Of a DNA stretch of 9,928 nucleotides, positions 7,109 to 9,928 are shown piece by piece. The first letter of the stretch is position 1. The number at the start of each line of letters is the position of its first letter. The stretch covers positions 1 to 9,928 of the forward strand of contig WTAG01000095.1 in the NCBI GenBank assembly GCA_013139755.1, read 5' to 3'. The stretch is from Methylomarinum sp. Its GTDB lineage: Bacteria; Pseudomonadota; Gammaproteobacteria; Methylococcales; Methylomonadaceae. Under the pieces are notes generated by a model. That model worked only from the letters and a program-made list of their open reading frames with translations, was not told where the DNA came from and made no database searches. A program made the translations under genes and the position numbers.

Positions 7109-7735
7109 TCATATTTTATCCAATACCGCCTTAGCAACCAAAGCTGATGATGCTGGATTTTGCCCTGTTATCAATTGTCCATCAGTCACCACATATGGAT
7201 GCCAATCATCAACCTTTGAATAGACTGCTCCTCTCGCTTTCAGCTCATCTTCTACCAAAAAAGGTACAATATCAGTTAATTGAACAGCCTCTTCCTCAGT
7301 ATTGCTAAATCCAGTTACAGACCGCCCTTTAACCAAAGCTCCCTCATCCTCAGTTTCCGCCAGATTAAATACTGCACTTGCGTGACAAACTGCAGAGACT
7401 ATTTTTCCTGCTGCATACATCGACTCAATCAAAGCGATAGAGTGTTTATCGTTTACTAAATCCCATAAAGGGCCATGTCCTCCAGGGTAAAACACCGCAT
7501 CATAATTTTCAGCCAATGCATCCGATAGTTTTATGGTATTTACCAATGCAGCTTGTGCATCAATATTGTTGTTGAAACGCTGAGTCGCTTCTGTTTAAAA
7601 ATCAGCCTCATCACTTTTAGGATCTAACGGAGGTCATCCGCCTTTTGGTGTAGCCAATACAACCTCAGCCTTTGCATCTTTAAAGACATAATAAGGACTG
7701 GCAAATTCTTCAAGCCAAAACCCTGTTTTTTTGTC
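7109..7735 (-). pseudogene. Decayed DJ-1/PfpI-family (Hsp31-like) gene
   Basis: Read on the minus strand from 7735, a single frame encodes DKKTGFWLEEFASPYYVFKD and continues to a normal family C-terminus (GQNPASSALVAKAVLDKI, stop at 7111-7109). Two stop codons interrupt it: TGA at 7636-7634, after the TPKGG stretch, and TAA at 7597-7595, in a DF-stop-TEATQRF context where relatives carry Gln. No frameshift is needed. The N-terminal 20 or so residues expected before GKKTGFW are not recognisable; a TAA and unrelated AT-rich sequence lie there. Retained motifs include YDAVFYPGGHGPLWDL and the nucleophile-elbow AVCHASA with the candidate catalytic Cys-His. Intact relatives are class I glutamine-amidotransferase-like proteins, often glyoxalase or chaperone-like, of about 225 residues. 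The remaining 145-codon open piece (from TTG at 7546) lacks the region carrying the conserved Glu and is unlikely to work. Confidence 0.9.
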
Positions 7736-7955
7736 CCATTAATTATTTTATATTTCTAACCACATTACAGCCTGCCGACAATAACTTGTACTTCACTACA
7801 CTAGATTATATCGATTAAGCACTCACATTTGATAAAAATGAATCATCTTTCAATCTATTTACAATTTTTATCAGTAAACGTCCTGTTGAGCCCAGCTAAA
7901 ACAAACAAAATGATTTATGATAGCGCTTAAAAAAACAATTAGATTGCTTACCAAC
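7736..7955. other. Divergent intergenic region
   Basis: This 220-bp AT-rich stretch separates the decayed minus-strand gene from the plus-strand membrane gene. It should hold the promoter of the latter and once the N-terminal codons and promoter of the former. A weak TTGTAC (7786-7791) and TATATC (7807-7812) pair is only 15 bp apart, so I do not call a promoter. No inverted repeat of note and no good ribosome site were found. Confidence 0.4.
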
Positions 7956-9928
7956 ATGAATGTAACATCCAATAACGCTTCAGACAGAAGCCTTTCCCTG
8001 ATTTTTCTATTTGCAGGCACATTATTTATCAGTGCGACATTGATGTTTATTCTGCAACCCTTATTTGGAAAGCTCCTTCTGCCCTTGCTAGGAGGATCTC
8101 CTGCTGTTTGGAATACCTGCATGGTGTTTTACCAAACCCTGCTTTTTCTGGGTTATCTATATGCACATTACTTATCTTCAAAATTTAGTCAGCACAGACA
8201 AATACAAATACATGCAGCAGTTATAGCAATCAGCCTTATCGCTTTACCCGTTGCCTTGCCCGACAATACAATTCCTCCCACTGAAAGCAACCCTACATTA
8301 TGGCTAATGTGGACTTTGTTTCTTGCGATCGGCTTACCTTTTTTTATTGTCTCAACCACATCACCTTTAATCCAAAAATGGTTTTCTCATGTAGGACACC
8401 ATACCAGCGAAGATCCCTACTATCTTTATGGTGCAAGTAATGCTGGCAGTATGCTTGCGCTATTAAGCTATCCATTCTTGCTGGAGCCCAACATAGGCCT
8501 GCTAGAACAACAAAGTTTCTGGGGCGTTGGCTACGGTTTATTATGTATTTTAATTATGGCTTGTGGAATATTTTTATGGCGACAGCAACAAGCAATTACC
8601 ATAGAACCAACACCTGACGTTGGCCCTGCGGAACCATTATCCCTATCCACCAAATTCCACTGGTTAGTCTTAGCCTTTGTCCCTTCCAGCTTACTGCTGG
8701 GTCTTACCAACTTTATCAGCACTGATATTGCCTCGGCACCTTTGTTATGGATTATCCCTCTAACACTTTATTTACTGACTTTTATTCTGGTTTTTTCTAA
8801 ATGGGCGGATAAAATTCATCCGATAATGCTCTGGTTACAACCGGTTATTTTATTACCCTTTAGTGCTTATGCCTTTGTTGATCCAGCAGCATTACCTTAT
8901 TGGCTCAACTTAATTCTACATCTAGTCGCTTTTTTCCTTGCGGTAATGGTTTGCCATGGCGAACTGGCTAAACACCGCCCTCATACCCAGCACTTAACCA
9001 CTTATTATCTGATCATGTCTTTTGCAGGCATGTTAGGTGGCATGTTTAATACTTTTGTTGCTCCCTTTATTTTTAATTCCGTTTATGAATACCCTATCAT
9101 GATCATAGCGGCCTTATTATTACGTCCAGGGATCAAATCACAAAAGGTAAGTTTACAAGCGGCATTTCCACTAGTACTACTATGTACAGGTTTAAGTGTT
9201 TATCTATTCAGCGATAATTTATCTCAATCGCTTATTTACAGTGCGACTAATGCGCTTATTTTATTAGCAGGGTTAAGCTATGCCTTCCGGTCACGCCCTA
9301 TCAGCCTGGCATTATTAACAGGGATTATTTTATTTTTTTCCCTAGGCATACAAAACCTGATCTCAACCACCTTATATCAAGAGCGTAGTTTTTTTGGGGT
9401 ATTCTCAGTTAGAGAAAGTATATTGCTTGATGAAAACAATCATCCCGAAAAGTATCATGAATTGTTTCATGGCACCACTAAACACGGTGCACAACGACTT
9501 GCGACCCATTTACAAACCACCCCCCTTACTTATTACAGCCGACCAGGCCCAATGGGGCAGGTTTTTAACGTCTACGACAATCAAAACCAAAACTGGGAAA
9601 TTGGTGCCGTTGGCTTAGGTGCTGGCGCTTTGGCTTGTTATACAAAACCACAACAACATTGGACTTTATACGAAATTGATCCGCTGGTTATTGATATTGC
9701 CAAAAATCCAGACTATTTTTCTTATTTAAGTCGTTGCGGTAAAAATGCAAGCTTTATCGTCGGTGATGCGCGTCTATCCTTAGCAAATGAACCAGAGCAA
9801 AAGTTTGACTTGCTCATCATGGATGCCTTCAGTTCTGATTCTGTCCCTACACATCTATTAACCCGTGAAGCTATCGAACTCTATTTCACAAAACTTAAAC
9901 CTAATGGCATACTGGCATTTCATATTAC
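7956..9928 (+). CDS. Membrane-fused spermidine-synthase-like protein (3' partial)
   Basis: The reading frame is open for 657 codons and runs off the window end. Roughly the first 470 residues are polytopic membrane sequence, about ten or more helices, starting with a block typical of fused transporter/spermidine-synthase proteins (LQPLFGKLLLPLLGGSPAVW near residues 33-52). From about residue 480 a soluble Rossmann-type domain begins (FFGVFSVRES). Its cofactor-site motifs are GLGAG (553-557), acidic E573 and D575 in YEIDP, GDAR (603-606) and DAFSSDSVPTH (623-633), as in spermidine synthases. Whether it makes polyamines is unknown; homologues are commonly annotated but poorly characterised, and no separate decarboxylase gene is nearby. 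The start is uncertain: ATG 7956 fits the family best, ATG 7917 is in frame after a TGA, and neither has a clear Shine-Dalgarno sequence. Confidence 0.85.
   Translation, partial: MNVTSNNASDRSLSLIFLFAGTLFISATLMFILQPLFGKLLLPLLGGSPAVWNTCMVFYQTLLFLGYLYAHYLSSKFSQHRQIQIHAAVIAISLIALPVALPDNTIPPTESNPTLWLMWTLFLAIGLPFFIVSTTSPLIQKWFSHVGHHTSEDPYYLYGASNAGSMLALLSYPFLLEPNIGLLEQQSFWGVGYGLLCILIMACGIFLWRQQQAITIEPTPDVGPAEPLSLSTKFHWLVLAFVPSSLLLGLTNFISTDIASAPLLWIIPLTLYLLTFILVFSKWADKIHPIMLWLQPVILLPFSAYAFVDPAALPYWLNLILHLVAFFLAVMVCHGELAKHRPHTQHLTTYYLIMSFAGMLGGMFNTFVAPFIFNSVYEYPIMIIAALLLRPGIKSQKVSLQAAFPLVLLCTGLSVYLFSDNLSQSLIYSATNALILLAGLSYAFRSRPISLALLTGIILFFSLGIQNLISTTLYQERSFFGVFSVRESILLDENNHPEKYHELFHGTTKHGAQRLATHLQTTPLTYYSRPGPMGQVFNVYDNQNQNWEIGAVGLGAGALACYTKPQQHWTLYEIDPLVIDIAKNPDYFSYLSRCGKNASFIVGDARLSLANEPEQKFDLLIMDAFSSDSVPTHLLTREAIELYFTKLKPNGILAFHI

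Noticed and set aside
6990..7223. Plus-strand open frame spanning the IS end and the DJ-1-like pseudogene
   Set aside because: It overlaps the pseudogene's C-terminal codons in antisense and the IS boundary, and has no homology signal.
7109..7546. A 145-codon minus-strand frame as an independent intact gene
   Set aside because: Clear family homology continues upstream in the same frame through two stops to 7735, so this is the remaining piece of a broken gene. Its first codon would be an internal TTG.
7871..8722. Minus-strand frames at 7871-8122 and 8531-8722
   Set aside because: They are antisense to the long membrane-protein frame on the plus strand and lack domains or ribosome sites.
9394..9618. 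Plus-strand frame in a different phase within the spermidine-synthase-like gene
   Set aside because: The surrounding frame from 7956 is uninterrupted and carries the family motifs; this one is an out-of-phase shadow.

Overview
The window looks like an AT-rich gammaproteobacterial chromosome, probably an aquatic or methane-oxidising lineage (Methylococcales) or a relative. This is inferred from a SmbP-type histidine-rich copper protein, an Slp lipoprotein, a membrane-fused spermidine-synthase-like protein and scattered palindromic intergenic repeats. Genus cannot be fixed from the sequence alone.

Layout. Positions 1-375 are non-coding and repeat-rich: a 22-bp perfect inverted repeat (71-137), a block of four imperfect 14-nt units with an AGRAG core (199-254), and a 10-bp dyad just before the first gene (319-354). 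Three plus-strand genes follow: an Slp-family outer-membrane lipoprotein with an extreme tyrosine-rich tail (376-906), a copper-exporting P1B-type ATPase (1038-3215), and a small secreted histidine-rich protein of the SmbP type (3546-3890). The last two make a plausible copper-handling pair: the ATPase moves Cu(I) out of the cytoplasm and the SmbP-like protein buffers copper in the periplasm. A 330-bp AT-rich gap separates them, so they are probably not one simple transcript.

The middle (3980-about 7006) holds two insertion sequences, both with minus-strand transposases. The first is a complete IS5-family element with 12-bp terminal inverted repeats and a TAAAA direct repeat on each side. The second carries a longer DDE transposase with an acidic low-complexity insert; its ends are only tentatively placed. 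A degenerate REP-like palindrome (5223-5257) lies between them.

Beyond the insertion sequences, on the minus strand, is a decayed DJ-1/PfpI-family gene (7109-7735). It has two in-frame stop codons and lacks its N-terminus. Divergent from it, a plus-strand gene from 7956 runs off the window end and encodes a polytopic membrane protein fused to a spermidine-synthase-like methyltransferase-fold domain.

I saw no tRNA, rRNA, CRISPR array or prophage module. No clearly new system is visible. The best leads are the copper pair, the Tyr-rich Slp tail, the 14-nt repeat block and the IS-flanked pseudogene.
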